Source: JAHBNG01 sp039028975 (lineage in GTDB: Bacteria; Chloroflexota; Anaerolineae; Caldilineales; Caldilineaceae). Taken from it: a stretch of 64,000 nucleotides of DNA. The translations under genes and the position numbers were made by a program. The DNA lies in the NCBI GenBank assembly GCA_039028975.1, contig JBCCHB010000029.1:1-64000 (forward strand), read 5' to 3'. The notes under the pieces are model-generated. The model ran no database searches, was not told the DNA's origin, and worked only from the letters and a program-made list of their open reading frames with translations. Below are positions 1 to 10,187 of this stretch, in pieces (within the stretch, counting starts at the first letter, position 1; each line of letters begins with the position of its first letter).

Positions 1-2
1 AC

Positions 3-128
3 CTCAGCATTTTCAAAGCCGGATGGCGATGGTTTAGGCGACAACTTAAATTGGGCCGCCTTGTTCCCTTCAACTTGCAGTTCCCAGAACCTTTTGACTT
101 AACACCGCTCGCTTTCCACCAGACTTGA
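3..128 (+). CDS. possible C-terminal end of a gene cut by the window start
   Basis: An open frame enters from the left edge and runs 41 codons to a TGA. The deduced tail is rich in aromatic and basic residues and ends with a proline-rich stretch. It would converge on the minus-strand GT39 gene that ends at 334. The minus strand is also open over part of this interval, so a real gene is only possible. I recognise no family. Confidence 0.25.
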   Translation, partial: LSIFKAGWRWFRRQLKLGRLVPFNLQFPEPFDLTPLAFHQT

Positions 129-333
129 GTAGGGCAGCAAAAACAAAGATTAGAAGATTTCGAAGATGAAAATCTGGACAATCATTGCAATCTTTGTTCG
201 ATCTTCGTTCTCCGTGGTACGATCTGACGCATGTGTACCTTCCAGGAAGGTTGTGTCCCTTCTACATAACCATTCAGACTACATCACGGCTTTTCTGGAA
301 GTTTCCCGCGCCAACCTACCTGCGTTACTTCAC
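129..333. other. short intergenic stretch at the left edge
   Basis: About 200 bases lie between the possible plus-strand stop and the stop of the first minus-strand gene. Short open frames here extend into the antisense of the GT39 gene and look like shadows. I see no convincing terminator hairpin or RNA gene. Confidence 0.4.
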
Positions 334-3300
334 CTACTCACTATCCACAACCACCCGACCCAGCACCCCTTGTGATGTATCCACATACCAGATCCGCCCT
401 TCGTCATCAACCGCAATGCCAACGGGCTGAGTAGGTGGCGTGCCTAAGATCCACTGCCCCACTCGCTCACCACTGGGATCCAGCTTGGCGATGCGGGCTT
501 TCTCTGGATCGGTGAGGTAGATGGAGCCATCTGCGGCCAAGGCCATGTGAGGACCACGAAAGGTGTTGGTCACGGGAATATCCCAGGCCAGTTGCCGCCG
601 ACCTTCGCTGTCATAGCGGATCAGCTTGTAGAGGCTGCCATCGGTCACCAGGATATCCCCATCAGGTAGGGCCAGCACGTCGACGGGTTGGGAATCTTCG
701 TCGGGCCAAACGGGGAAGTCCTTGAGCAGGGTGCCGCTCATGTCAAAGGCTGCGATACGCCCGGCTGTGGTTAGCGGAATCCAGATGCGATCGTCCTGGT
801 CGATGTCCAGGCCGCGGGCACGCAGGAGATAATCAGACGAGATGGGGAGGGTTGTGTCGAAATTGCCCGCAGCATCAAATCGGGCGAGGATACCTGTCCC
901 GGCATCCAAGACATAGAGGCGGCCTTGGGTATCGGTGGCTAAGTCAAATGGTTCTTGGAGGGGTTGCGCTTCATCATCCACCCAAATGCTGTCGATCTTT
1001 GTCATCAACTCGCCTTCGGCGCTGTAGCCACGTACCGTCTGCTCAGCAGGTATGGAGATGTAGACCGTGCCGTTGGCGGTGACGGCTACGCCGGTGGCCC
1101 CTTCTAGCTCCGCGGCCACGGGTTCGATTAAGCCCGGTAAGGTGGGCATGGAGACATCGACCTGGGTGGGATTGCTCGGATCAAAGAGCAGTTGGCCGAT
1201 GTTGGGGATGGCTATCTGCTCGTAGGATCCTTGGGGCGGGAAGAGCACCTCTGCAGGGACAATCTGCTGGCGCCCGCCTGGGGGTGTCCAGTAGAAGTTA
1301 ACGTGGGTGTGGTCGGTACGGTCGGCAAAGCGCAATTGTATATCATGAAGGCCTTGTTCTAGCTCTATCCGCCCTTGCTGATAGTGATTGCGCACAAAGT
1401 TGGCGATCACTTCTTGGCCATCAATGGTCAGGATCGATTCATCGATGGATTCCAGGCCAAAGGTGTAGAGTCCACTCATGGGGATGCCGATCTTACCCCG
1501 CCACTCGACCGTATAGGGGCGCTTCAGGGGCGTGACATGAAAATAAAGGTTGAAGTGGGCATCGATGCGGCTCAACGTGGGTTGGCCTTCCCAATCGCCA
1601 TTGGCATAGTAATCCCCCAAGAGGCCGTTGCTGGTGACGGGTGGCACGTAGAGCGCGCGAGCAGGGATCACTTCGTAGGTTCGGTCGGGGGGTCGCCAAG
1701 CCAGGGTCATCCCCCCCGGTCCACCCACGGCCCGCAGCCGGATACTGTGGTTGCCTTCAGCCAGGATGAGTCCGGCTGTCTCCTGCTCACCATCGGCCTC
1801 AAGAATTAACTCCTCACCAATATAAAGTTCTGCCTCAGCCGGCGCTTGCAAAATCAGCTGATGTTGGCCAAAGTGCTCGACCCGCAAGACGCCTCGCCAC
1901 TCAACCGAGTAGGCATCAGTCAGCGGTGGCTCTGCGCCCCAATCAAAGGCAATCATGGTATCTTTGCGGGTAATGGTCGGCTCACCAGACCAATCGTCGT
2001 TGGGGTAGTAGAAACCTGTCAAGCCCTGAATCGACCCAATATCCGACTCCTGAAGCAGTGCTTTATAGACTACCGTTGGCCCGCCAAAGGGAGGCTGAAC
2101 CTCTTCAAAGGTAGCATCTGGGTAGAAGCGCTTGGCTTCATCAAAGAGAGAGCGGCTTTCGGCGTTCATGATCATGAGCACGTTGCCCTCTTGGGGCCAA
2201 GGCATGGGCAGATGATCCGTGGTCTCCAGCCGCTTAAAGGGCTTGGCATCCCGCGCCACATACCCCATGACCGGATGGCCGTGGAAGTAGGAGATGACGT
2301 AGGCTTCCGTCTGATCGTCCAACTGATTCAAGGTCTCAGCCGTGATCGTCTCCGGCGTGGAATATGCGTTCCAAGTAGCAAAGTTGGTCATCTGACGCAC
2401 AAAGTAGGTATGATAGTTGCTCCACCCAATGGGGATAAGCAGCACTAGGGCCAGCCAGCCAAAGGTGCGGGGGAAGTAGGGTGTTACGCTTCGATCCCAT
2501 GCGCGCCAAACCAGGTAAACAGGCACGGCAGCCAAGAGATAGGCCACGGGCAGGGAGACAATGGATCGCAAAGATTGGGGTGCTTCAAAATCCAGCGAAA
2601 GAATGCCGCCCAATAAGGCCAATATCAACCAAAGTACCAGGAGCAACGAGCGCGGATTCCACAGACGGGTTACACAGAAAGCCAACCCCAAGACAGCCAA
2701 ACCAGCCACCACCGGATCCAGCATGGGTTCCCCCGGTAGGTTGTGGCGTCCATTGGGATCCCCCTTGTAGTTGAACATGAGGAGATGTTTACGGCTATTC
2801 TCTATCAAAGCTGGAAGCCGCTCCTCCGGGGCCTTATTGGTAAAGAGAGAGGTCTCATTGGTACGGGCCAAGTAAACGTCTGACTTTTTGTAGGCGAAGA
2901 GGGCCAAGGGTGAAGCCACCAGCACCATGAGTACCGTCAGCACGGCGAGACCATACCAATAGCGGGCCAAGAAGCCCCGCACCACAACAATCTGGTAGAG
3001 TAGGTAGAGCCCAACCGCGGCCACGAAGAGTTGGAAGGCGGGGTAGAAGCATAGCCCTAACCCCAAGGCAAGACCAGCCAAGGCGAAATCAAGGTGCCGA
3101 TTGCGCCGCAGCGCCAGAAGCAGGTACCCCAAAGCCAGCAGAACAAAGAGAGGGGTGGCAATGTTGAACATGGCGATGCGGCTGAAGTTGATATGCCAGC
3201 GAGAGACGGCAATCAAGAACATACAGATCAGCCCCACCGGGCGACCAAATAACTCTCTCCCAGCCAGGTAGGCAGCAGGAATAGCCAACATGCCCAACAG

Positions 3301-4320
3301 GACGCTTACCCACCGAACGGCCTGGGTGGTGGGGCCGAACCACTCGACCGATTTGGTTAGCAGATAAGTGTAGTGACCGGTAATGTTGATGGAACCAGGA
3401 AAGACTGGCCGCCAGTTGGGATCCTCTACCATGCGAAGAGCAAACATGCCTGCAGCGGCCTCGTCATACCAAGTGCCAAAGGGCCATTCCGTATAGCGAT
3501 AGACGCGCAAAAAGAGGCCTAAAAGCAGAATACCCAAAAAGATCCAGGTGTGGGTCTGGCTCCACAGTGTGGGGGGACTGAAGCTGGATTTGTAGGATTG
3601 AGGTATAACCAGTTCATCTTGCTGGGGTGCATTTTGCTCAGATACATTTTGCCCAGATACGCTTTGGTCAGGAATAGTTTTTCCGAAAACGTTTTCTTTA
3701 TCATCTAGCTGCCAAAACCCCAGGACATAGCCAATTCCGGCCATCAGAGCATTGATATAGGCAAAAAAACGCCTCACCAGTCGGAGAGGGGCAAATGATG
3801 GTTGTATCTCTTCTAGACTAGCGTCATTTTCAGACGGAGATGGGGATAGTTTCTGCTGGCGCAGCCGATGCCGGATGATTTTGGAGATGGTGGCTGGCGC
3901 GTTGTCCAGCAGGGCAGCAGAGAGGAGAGTAAGGCCAATGCCTAGCACATAAGAGGGCCAAGCATATGGGGCAGGTCGGTCAAAATCCTGATTGAATGCC
4001 GAGAGTGCCCAAAGCCCCAATCCCAACCCGGCAGCGTAGACTAGCCCAGTGATGAGTTGCCACCACCAACGCTTGCTCCACTCTGCCGGATCGATTTCAT
4101 CACTACGAGGAACCAAATTGATGGCTCGCTCGGGCAACCGTGTGCGGAAAAAGGTAGCCAAAAGCAGAACAATAGCGATACCATAGAGCAACAGGGCATC
4201 GACAATTCGCTCTGCTTCCAGTCGATTTTGACCCGCAATGGCCAACCCAATGGCTAGCAGCCCGGTAAGTATGGGAGTAATAGAAGGCTTAAGAATTTGC
4301 ACAAAGGCTCGAAGTTGCAA
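334..4320 (-). CDS. GT39-family membrane glycosyltransferase with two PA14-like domains and an NHL propeller
   Basis: This 1328-residue protein probably transfers sugar from a lipid-phosphate carrier to an acceptor on the outer face of the membrane. The first third has several hydrophobic segments and a charged linker. A GT-C core follows (about residues 260-760), with the acidic motif WYDEAAAG after the first long helix. Two repeats with PA14-like sequence (each beginning G-x-x-x-x-YY and containing V-E-W-R-G) cover about residues 780-1030. The C-terminal 250 residues hold NHL-like strands such as the D-x-x-G-R-L-Y-V-L-D type. Appended carbohydrate-binding-like and propeller domains are unusual for GT39. 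The start used is a TTG with no clear ribosome site; a GTG six codons later is an alternative. Only 9 bases separate it from the upstream Agl23-like gene, so the two are probably co-transcribed. The family call is firm; the substrate is unknown. Confidence 0.85.
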   Translation of the reverse strand: MQLRAFVQILKPSITPILTGLLAIGLAIAGQNRLEAERIVDALLLYGIAIVLLLATFFRTRLPERAINLVPRSDEIDPAEWSKRWWWQLITGLVYAAGLGLGLWALSAFNQDFDRPAPYAWPSYVLGIGLTLLSAALLDNAPATISKIIRHRLRQQKLSPSPSENDASLEEIQPSFAPLRLVRRFFAYINALMAGIGYVLGFWQLDDKENVFGKTIPDQSVSGQNVSEQNAPQQDELVIPQSYKSSFSPPTLWSQTHTWIFLGILLLGLFLRVYRYTEWPFGTWYDEAAAGMFALRMVEDPNWRPVFPGSINITGHYTYLLTKSVEWFGPTTQAVRWVSVLLGMLAIPAAYLAGRELFGRPVGLICMFLIAVSRWHINFSRIAMFNIATPLFVLLALGYLLLALRRNRHLDFALAGLALGLGLCFYPAFQLFVAAVGLYLLYQIVVVRGFLARYWYGLAVLTVLMVLVASPLALFAYKKSDVYLARTNETSLFTNKAPEERLPALIENSRKHLLMFNYKGDPNGRHNLPGEPMLDPVVAGLAVLGLAFCVTRLWNPRSLLLVLWLILALLGGILSLDFEAPQSLRSIVSLPVAYLLAAVPVYLVWRAWDRSVTPYFPRTFGWLALVLLIPIGWSNYHTYFVRQMTNFATWNAYSTPETITAETLNQLDDQTEAYVISYFHGHPVMGYVARDAKPFKRLETTDHLPMPWPQEGNVLMIMNAESRSLFDEAKRFYPDATFEEVQPPFGGPTVVYKALLQESDIGSIQGLTGFYYPNDDWSGEPTITRKDTMIAFDWGAEPPLTDAYSVEWRGVLRVEHFGQHQLILQAPAEAELYIGEELILEADGEQETAGLILAEGNHSIRLRAVGGPGGMTLAWRPPDRTYEVIPARALYVPPVTSNGLLGDYYANGDWEGQPTLSRIDAHFNLYFHVTPLKRPYTVEWRGKIGIPMSGLYTFGLESIDESILTIDGQEVIANFVRNHYQQGRIELEQGLHDIQLRFADRTDHTHVNFYWTPPGGRQQIVPAEVLFPPQGSYEQIAIPNIGQLLFDPSNPTQVDVSMPTLPGLIEPVAAELEGATGVAVTANGTVYISIPAEQTVRGYSAEGELMTKIDSIWVDDEAQPLQEPFDLATDTQGRLYVLDAGTGILARFDAAGNFDTTLPISSDYLLRARGLDIDQDDRIWIPLTTAGRIAAFDMSGTLLKDFPVWPDEDSQPVDVLALPDGDILVTDGSLYKLIRYDSEGRRQLAWDIPVTNTFRGPHMALAADGSIYLTDPEKARIAKLDPSGERVGQWILGTPPTQPVGIAVDDEGRIWYVDTSQGVLGRVVVDSE

Positions 4321-4329
4321 GGATCTGGT

Positions 4330-7300
4330 TTATGGTACAGCCGGAAACGCCATGATTCGATTGTTATCTGCATCGGCTACAAGCACACTGTTGGTCGTTG
4401 GATCCCCAATCAGCCCCGTTGGCATCACAAATTGGTTGTTCTCTCTACCTGGCCGCCCAAAGACATTTTTGAGTTGACCATCATTGGTATAGATATAGAT
4501 TTGAGCCAACTCCGGATCGGATGCATAGACATCGCCATTGGGCGCTACCGCAACATACGGTTTATGGTAGATCTGCTGGCTCTCCCAGCCACAGATAGGA
4601 AACTCCTGCTCAAATTCTAGATTGGCAGATAGCTTTTGGATCCGTCGATTCCAAGCATCGGCTACGTAGACATTGCCCAAATTCCGGTCCACAGCCACGC
4701 TGACGGGCTCCTCAAAACGACCACCAATGACGCCTCCGCCACCGATTTGGGTGATAAACTGCCCGTCTGAGGTAAATTGTAGAATCCGTTTGTTGCCCGT
4801 ATCGGCTATGAGCAGATTGCCCCCCTGGTCAATGGCTATGCCGCGAGGGCCAAAGAGGGTCAGATGATCTCCCAATTCGCCATTGGTGCTGCCAAAGGTA
4901 CCCCACTTAGTTTGGAAATTGCCTTCACTGTCAAAGACCTGAATGCGTCCGTTCCACGTATCCGAAACGTAAATCTGGCCTGCATCATCCACAGCCACGC
5001 CCCATGGCTCATTAAATTGCCCATCTCCCAAGGCCAGGGGACCATCGCCATCTGGGTCGACACAGCCGCCATCCGCTCCGCTGCCCAGGTTACATTGGCT
5101 ACCGATGGTGCGCACCAAGTTGCCCGCCTGATCCAGCATCACCAAGCGATGGTTCCCAGAATCAGCAATGACCCGCTCACCCGTAACTGGATTGACGGCC
5201 ACATCCCGAGGCGTTGTCAGGTTCAGATCGCCAAAGGTCCCTGAGTGAATAGCAACCGCGGACAGATCCGTCTCACGATCCCGAGATTGAACGCAGATAT
5301 TGTTGGGATCTTCGGCCACAGGTGCCACGCCTAGATCCCAAATTTCGGCTGCAATGTCTCGACGGACCCACATCTCAAAATCGTGACGCTGAGGCCATTG
5401 GGTCAGATCTCGCCAGGCATTGGCATCTTGAGAGACGTAGATGCCGTCAGCGCGATGACGCCGATAGAAGAGGATCTGTAGCACCCGCTCAAACTTGTCC
5501 CAAGAGGTAACGGTCTCTTTAAATTTGTCCCAAGTGAAGAAGAAGTATCCTTGGTCCGGCCACCATACTTGAATATAGGACCGCTTGACATAATCCCGTA
5601 CCACGTAGGGGTGGACCTTCTCGTAATTCTTATTACCTACAATAATAACGGGGGATGCCATGGCATCGCTAGAGGGGTTCTCTCCGTAGAATTTGCTGTT
5701 GGGATAGAGCCGCATATACCAGCTAAGAGGCCAGGAGCTGTCGTTATCGTAAGCAACGGCAATATTGCGCCCACCGACCGTCCGCTCACTGAGATGATCG
5801 ATCTCGCTAAGCGCCCGTTTTAGATCTGGCCCGCCGTGGGCATAGATCAAATATTCGGTTGCCATATCGTAGTTAATGTAGGTAAGGAGAACGCTAAATC
5901 GCACGGTCAAGACAGCCAAAATGGCCACAAAGCCAATGGCCAATAAGCGGCCTGCTGTTGCCCAGCCCACCGACTGCCGCCACCGTTCCGCTAGATAGAC
6001 CAGCACCGCGATAACAACAATGGCCAGGATCGCCTGCATCCGGTCGGCGAGTGCGTCAGTAGTTCGGTCAGAGTCAGCAATGCTGCGCACCAATAAGGCG
6101 ACCAAGAAGAGCAGGGCTGGCGTCACACCCATCAACCAAAGCCCCTGTTTCGCTCGTGCCGCGGCCCAGTCGACGCGATTGATCAGCCGTCCTAGATACC
6201 AGCCGCCCAGGAAACACATAGGTAGCGCCATATGGGTTAATAGCCACGGCATCTTTTCACCGGCAATGGTATAGGCCAGCCAAGAGCCAAGCGTCCACCA
6301 GATACAAAAGACCACAAAGTAGAGCCGATTGCCGCTTAGATGGTCCGAGATGCGTTTTCGTTCATCTTGCACTTCCTTCTTATTGGCTTTTTCTATGCTC
6401 TCTTTGCCCGTATTGCCATTGCCTGTATTGGATTTATCCTTACCGTTCTTTGCCTTTTTCTTGCCGACTTCCACAAAAGGTCGAACCTCATCCGGTAAAT
6501 CATTGGCTGGTGTTGGATCCCACTCCCAATTGCGCATCAGATACCAACCAATCACGACAATCCCCACTCCACTGAGGATCATCGGCAAGAACTCATAGAT
6601 GGAGCCAATCATGGGGTAGTAGAACCAAGGTTGACCGCCCCGAGCCACTTCTTGCTGTTCAATCCAGTAACCTAGACTTCCCACAATGCCCGAAGCCAGT
6701 CCTTCCCGGGTATTGGTCAGAAAAGTGGTAAAGAAGAGGACCTGAATCGCCCAGAAGATGCCCATAAGGCCACCCCAATAGGCGATGGTAGGGGGCAGCG
6801 GCCAACGCCTGGATTCACCTGCTGATTCGCCCAACGCTTCTGTCTCGTCACCTCCCTCTTTTTGAGGAGGCAACTCTGCATCGTCATAGTCCTGCCGTGC
6901 GACGGCAAACCAGAAGAATGCCAGCGCAACAGCAACAAGGGTCATAGCACCAACCAGCCCAGTCGAACGGAGCAGATCGGTTGTCGTGGCTGTGGCCAAG
7001 GGATCCCAGTCCAATAGCAGGTGACCGAAGGGCGCGGTAAAGGGCAAAATGAGCGTTAGCATAAGCACAGCCAGATCGGCGGATGGGCTCTTAAAAAGAT
7101 TGCTCATCTTGCCGCCCGGTATTGCTTGCCACAGCGCCAACCCAGCAAAGAATGCACCAATGATTGCCCCACTCATAAAGTGATTTTCTTTGGCAATGAA
7201 TCCGAAGGCCATACTCAATGTTACACCCAGCAGATACTTCCGTTCTCTGGTATCTAGGTAGCGGAAGGAGCTATAGATCCAGGTCGTGGTGAGAAGAGCA

Positions 7301-7767
7301 ATGTAAATATCGTTGCGTATGTAGCGGCTATGATAGAGTAAGCTTGGGCTGATGAGAATCAGAATGCCTGCCAGCAGAGCACCCCAACGGCCAATGTAGA
7401 TACGAAACCAACGGGCCACCCAGATAAGGGCCAGACCAAAGAGCACAGGCACAATCCGTGCAGTCGTGTCATTATCCCCAAAGAGGAAATAGGCGAATGC
7501 GTTGGCATGGAAGAGAAATGGTCCATGCATCATCGGATTGTGGGTGTAATCCCCATGATCATAGAGATAAAAGGAATAGAGTGCGTGGAGACTCTCATCA
7601 TGGCTCATGGCACGCGCGCCCAAATCGTAGAAGCGTGTGATAACTGCCAACAAGAGTATGACAACCCAAGCAACATTCTCCCAGTTCAGTTGAAGAAGCG
7701 CAGCCACAGGGCGATCCAAAGGTGATGGAGCTGATGCGGCTTCGCGAACCATAGCATTTTCAGCCAT
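4330..7767 (-). CDS. Agl23-like (TIGR03663) GT39 membrane protein with C-terminal NHL propeller
   Basis: The protein has 1145 residues from the preferred ATG, which has a good AAAGGA site about 8 bases upstream; the frame stays open 11 codons further. The N-terminal half is polytopic and carries the motif MSHDESLHALY followed by D-Y-x-H-N-P-x-x-H-G-P. This is the signature of the TIGR03663 family, known in archaea as a flippase-associated protein and common in Chloroflexota. A charged lysine-rich linker lies near residue 450. After the last helices a soluble domain leads to about five NHL repeats in the last 300 residues, with repeated G-x-I-Y-V-S-D/A-D-x-x-N-R-R-I patterns. It probably acts on lipid-linked sugars at the membrane. 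It is the upstream partner of the GT39-PA14-NHL gene. Confidence 0.87.
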   Translation of the reverse strand: MAENAMVREAASAPSPLDRPVAALLQLNWENVAWVVILLLAVITRFYDLGARAMSHDESLHALYSFYLYDHGDYTHNPMMHGPFLFHANAFAYFLFGDNDTTARIVPVLFGLALIWVARWFRIYIGRWGALLAGILILISPSLLYHSRYIRNDIYIALLTTTWIYSSFRYLDTRERKYLLGVTLSMAFGFIAKENHFMSGAIIGAFFAGLALWQAIPGGKMSNLFKSPSADLAVLMLTLILPFTAPFGHLLLDWDPLATATTTDLLRSTGLVGAMTLVAVALAFFWFAVARQDYDDAELPPQKEGGDETEALGESAGESRRWPLPPTIAYWGGLMGIFWAIQVLFFTTFLTNTREGLASGIVGSLGYWIEQQEVARGGQPWFYYPMIGSIYEFLPMILSGVGIVVIGWYLMRNWEWDPTPANDLPDEVRPFVEVGKKKAKNGKDKSNTGNGNTGKESIEKANKKEVQDERKRISDHLSGNRLYFVVFCIWWTLGSWLAYTIAGEKMPWLLTHMALPMCFLGGWYLGRLINRVDWAAARAKQGLWLMGVTPALLFLVALLVRSIADSDRTTDALADRMQAILAIVVIAVLVYLAERWRQSVGWATAGRLLAIGFVAILAVLTVRFSVLLTYINYDMATEYLIYAHGGPDLKRALSEIDHLSERTVGGRNIAVAYDNDSSWPLSWYMRLYPNSKFYGENPSSDAMASPVIIVGNKNYEKVHPYVVRDYVKRSYIQVWWPDQGYFFFTWDKFKETVTSWDKFERVLQILFYRRHRADGIYVSQDANAWRDLTQWPQRHDFEMWVRRDIAAEIWDLGVAPVAEDPNNICVQSRDRETDLSAVAIHSGTFGDLNLTTPRDVAVNPVTGERVIADSGNHRLVMLDQAGNLVRTIGSQCNLGSGADGGCVDPDGDGPLALGDGQFNEPWGVAVDDAGQIYVSDTWNGRIQVFDSEGNFQTKWGTFGSTNGELGDHLTLFGPRGIAIDQGGNLLIADTGNKRILQFTSDGQFITQIGGGGVIGGRFEEPVSVAVDRNLGNVYVADAWNRRIQKLSANLEFEQEFPICGWESQQIYHKPYVAVAPNGDVYASDPELAQIYIYTNDGQLKNVFGRPGRENNQFVMPTGLIGDPTTNSVLVADADNNRIMAFPAVP

Positions 7768-7782
7768 AAAAATTTCCTTTTC

Positions 7783-7793
7783 TATACTGCGGT
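7783..7793 (-). promoter_or_regulatory. conserved ACCGCAGTATA motif upstream of the Agl23-like gene
   Basis: On the minus strand ACCGCAGTATA lies 16-26 bases before the preferred start codon. The same 11-mer recurs before the GT39-like gene at 10188-10198, and near-identical versions form one end of the R1 hairpin repeats. The TATA part could be a -10 element, but no good -35 is visible, so the role is uncertain. Confidence 0.3.
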
Positions 7794-7838
7794 TGAGCAT
7801 AGGTACGAATAATCAGTAGATCGCAGCTATGCACCCGT

Positions 7839-7912
7839 GTCATTTCGAGGAGGGACGACGAGAAATCTTCCACTCGGCTAAATTTAAGATTTCTCCCTCC
7901 GGTCGAAATGAC
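7839..7912. repeat. R3 inverted-repeat element, copy 1
   Basis: The element starts GTCATTTCGA and ends TCGAAATGAC, with inner arms GAGAAATCT and AGATTTCTC. It is a 74-base imperfect palindrome between two minus-strand genes. Outer flanks also pair (ATCAGTAG before, CTACTGAT after), so the symmetric unit may extend to about 7811-7945. A second copy is at 35893-35971. Similar GTCATTTCGA palindromes occur as dispersed repeats in other bacteria. It could form a hairpin in the transcript between the two genes. Confidence 0.8.
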
Positions 7913-8024
7913 ATAGATTGACCCATTGCGAGCTACTGATAATCTATTACCAATAGATCATAATGTACTTGATGTCCGCCAGTCCGATTATGGACTAGGC
8001 GACTGAGCGATTGCGGACGGCTGA

Positions 8025-10154
8025 TTACATCCCACGTGTCCACAGAACAACCGTTTCGGACGGAGGCATTGTATCGACTTTTCGATAGATGATCCAACGG
8101 GCTAGCGGCTTTAGTTCAGTCGCCCATCGCTGGTTTAACCGGTCTATAAATGGGGAAGGAGCCGCTTCTGGATTTTCTGTAAATTGAGGCAATTGGTTGG
8201 GCAACCAATATTGGCGTAATTCATAATCACTTCCCATGTACGCTTCTAATGCAGAGCGAGAGGTCATACTGCCCTGAAAGGTAAGCAACAGCGTATGGTC
8301 ATCATTATTGTCCGTTGCGGGCGATGGGGACCAGGATAAATTCCGCATCGATCGCAGATACCACGCCAGCAGCGGCTCGGGGTAGGCGTCAATCTCAATC
8401 CGAATCGGAATCTCATCTGGATCACCAATCTGATGGGCGCTTAATGTACGGATGTCCTGTACCAATAGGCGAATTTCTGACGATGTTGAGGAGGCGATGA
8501 AACCATCTGGAGCCAAAGGAACAGTTCGATGATTTAATGTCCATGAATTGCTCAAAGTAACCAAAAGCAATAAAAGGCCTCCATAGAGACCGGCTGTCCA
8601 TCTGGCGTGAGGCCAGCCCATCAACAGAGCCAAGACAACAAAAAGCAGCAGAACCAACCCAACCACTAGCAGCAACGTAATCATCAAAGTAGATGAGAGC
8701 TGACTATTGGCCACTTGTGCTGCGATAACAAAGAAAGCCAACACCATCAATACAGACGAAATCAGGCAGACAACCTGAATCTCGCGCCAACCAATCTCCG
8801 GCCACTGTTGTCGCTGAGGCATCTCAAGCAGGCGACCACCTAAATAAGCAGCAGCCAAAAGCAAAGGGATGGCCAAGATAACCAGACTGTGGGGACCACG
8901 CCCTGGCACCAACACGAGTAATAATCCCAAAAGTGTCCACGAAGTGAGAAAGAGTGGTTCAAAGAGGGGGCTATCCGAACTTGCGTCATAATTGAGCCAA
9001 AGTGTAATCAGGCCAATCAACCCAAAGATCAGCATCAAAGGATTTTCCCCAACCACACGGAGAAAACTCCACCCTAGTGAATAGGTCGGGTCCAGTCCAT
9101 TCCCTTCATTAGTAGCCGTTCCCCCTGTAATCTGCTCAACCCATGTTGTGATACTGGTGGCCAGGTAGCTGAGTCCTTCTGGGAATGCCAGCCATCCGGT
9201 TGCGCCCATGAGCGCCGCGCCCACCATCAACCCAAGCGCCCAACCGCTTTGGGAGGTGGGGTGCTCGGCTAGTGGCTCATTCGTCGTATCGTCTTTAGTG
9301 GGTAAGGTGGAAGAACTCGGCAGAGCTGATTCAATCACATCAGCAGAATCCGACAAGGGCTCATCATCATTGGAAGCAGTCGTAGATGAAACAGCTTCAG
9401 GTTCGGCCACGGATTCGGAGCGTTTGGGCGGACTCAATTCAGATGATTCCAGCTCATCCGCGCCCAGCCCACCCAAGTCGATTCCCAGTCTAGAGAGTAG
9501 TAGAGCACCCCCATTGCGCACAAGAAAAACAAGCAGTACTAGGGTCAAGGTCCACCCTTGAGGGCCACTAACCACCAATAGTCCGAATCCAACAAGGCCG
9601 GCCGTACGCCATGAGGCCAAGTCCCCAGGGGGTAAATCAGTGCGACGAAGGTGGCTCAATGCCGCCAAAATTACGAGTCCGCAGAGAATACTTAAGATGG
9701 TTCCATCTGCCAGTCGGCTATGTGCAACCAGCCACGGGTCAATGGCGAGCAGAAGGGCCAGAACAATGGCGACATAGCGACCAATATCCAGGCGCATGAA
9801 CCAAATAAACCAGACAAGTACGGTTCCAGCCAAAGCTGGTAAAAATCGAGCCAACCAATCGCTGCCGCCTGCAATCCAAAAGAGCAGGCTCTGCAGAGAA
9901 TAGAATAGAGGTGACGTAGGCGGCATGGATTCAGCTAGAATCTCAGCTTCGGTGATGGAATCACCCAGCCCTGCTGCTGCCACCCAAGCAATCCAAGAGG
10001 TAGCAGCCTCAGCCGTACCCAATGGTTCTCCTGCCAAATTAAAGAAACGTATGAATGCCGCCACAACCAGAATCGCTGCATAGAATAACCGCTCTAAGGT
10101 CAGCCATTCGACAATCGATGTTGAAGAATTCTGTTGGATAAGTTCAGTAGACAA
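8025..10154 (-). CDS. GT39-like polytopic membrane protein with altered acidic motif
   Basis: This 709-residue protein has an N-terminal helix followed by an R-F-F-N-L motif and about a dozen further hydrophobic segments. A serine/aspartate-rich cytoplasmic-type insert covers about residues 235-300. The C-terminal 170 residues are mainly soluble. The layout matches GT39 glycosyltransferases, but the usual D-E pair after helix 1 reads G-T-A-E-A here, so the first acid is missing. It may have lost or changed its activity. The start is a TTG (TTG-TCT-ACT-GAA); no in-frame ATG is close. It lies between the Agl23-like and YYY genes on the same strand, with 170-260 base gaps, so it may have its own promoter. 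Confidence 0.72.
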   Translation of the reverse strand: MSTELIQQNSSTSIVEWLTLERLFYAAILVVAAFIRFFNLAGEPLGTAEAATSWIAWVAAAGLGDSITEAEILAESMPPTSPLFYSLQSLLFWIAGGSDWLARFLPALAGTVLVWFIWFMRLDIGRYVAIVLALLLAIDPWLVAHSRLADGTILSILCGLVILAALSHLRRTDLPPGDLASWRTAGLVGFGLLVVSGPQGWTLTLVLLVFLVRNGGALLLSRLGIDLGGLGADELESSELSPPKRSESVAEPEAVSSTTASNDDEPLSDSADVIESALPSSSTLPTKDDTTNEPLAEHPTSQSGWALGLMVGAALMGATGWLAFPEGLSYLATSITTWVEQITGGTATNEGNGLDPTYSLGWSFLRVVGENPLMLIFGLIGLITLWLNYDASSDSPLFEPLFLTSWTLLGLLLVLVPGRGPHSLVILAIPLLLAAAYLGGRLLEMPQRQQWPEIGWREIQVVCLISSVLMVLAFFVIAAQVANSQLSSTLMITLLLVVGLVLLLFVVLALLMGWPHARWTAGLYGGLLLLLVTLSNSWTLNHRTVPLAPDGFIASSTSSEIRLLVQDIRTLSAHQIGDPDEIPIRIEIDAYPEPLLAWYLRSMRNLSWSPSPATDNNDDHTLLLTFQGSMTSRSALEAYMGSDYELRQYWLPNQLPQFTENPEAAPSPFIDRLNQRWATELKPLARWIIYRKVDTMPPSETVVLWTRGM

Positions 10155-10187
10155 TTTTCGTTTTCAGGTATTAAATTTGTGATTGAT

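Noticed and set aside
1375..2448. Long plus-strand frames (144 and 200 codons) opposite the GT39-PA14-NHL gene
   Set aside because: They are antisense shadows of a clearly coding minus-strand frame with recognisable domains.
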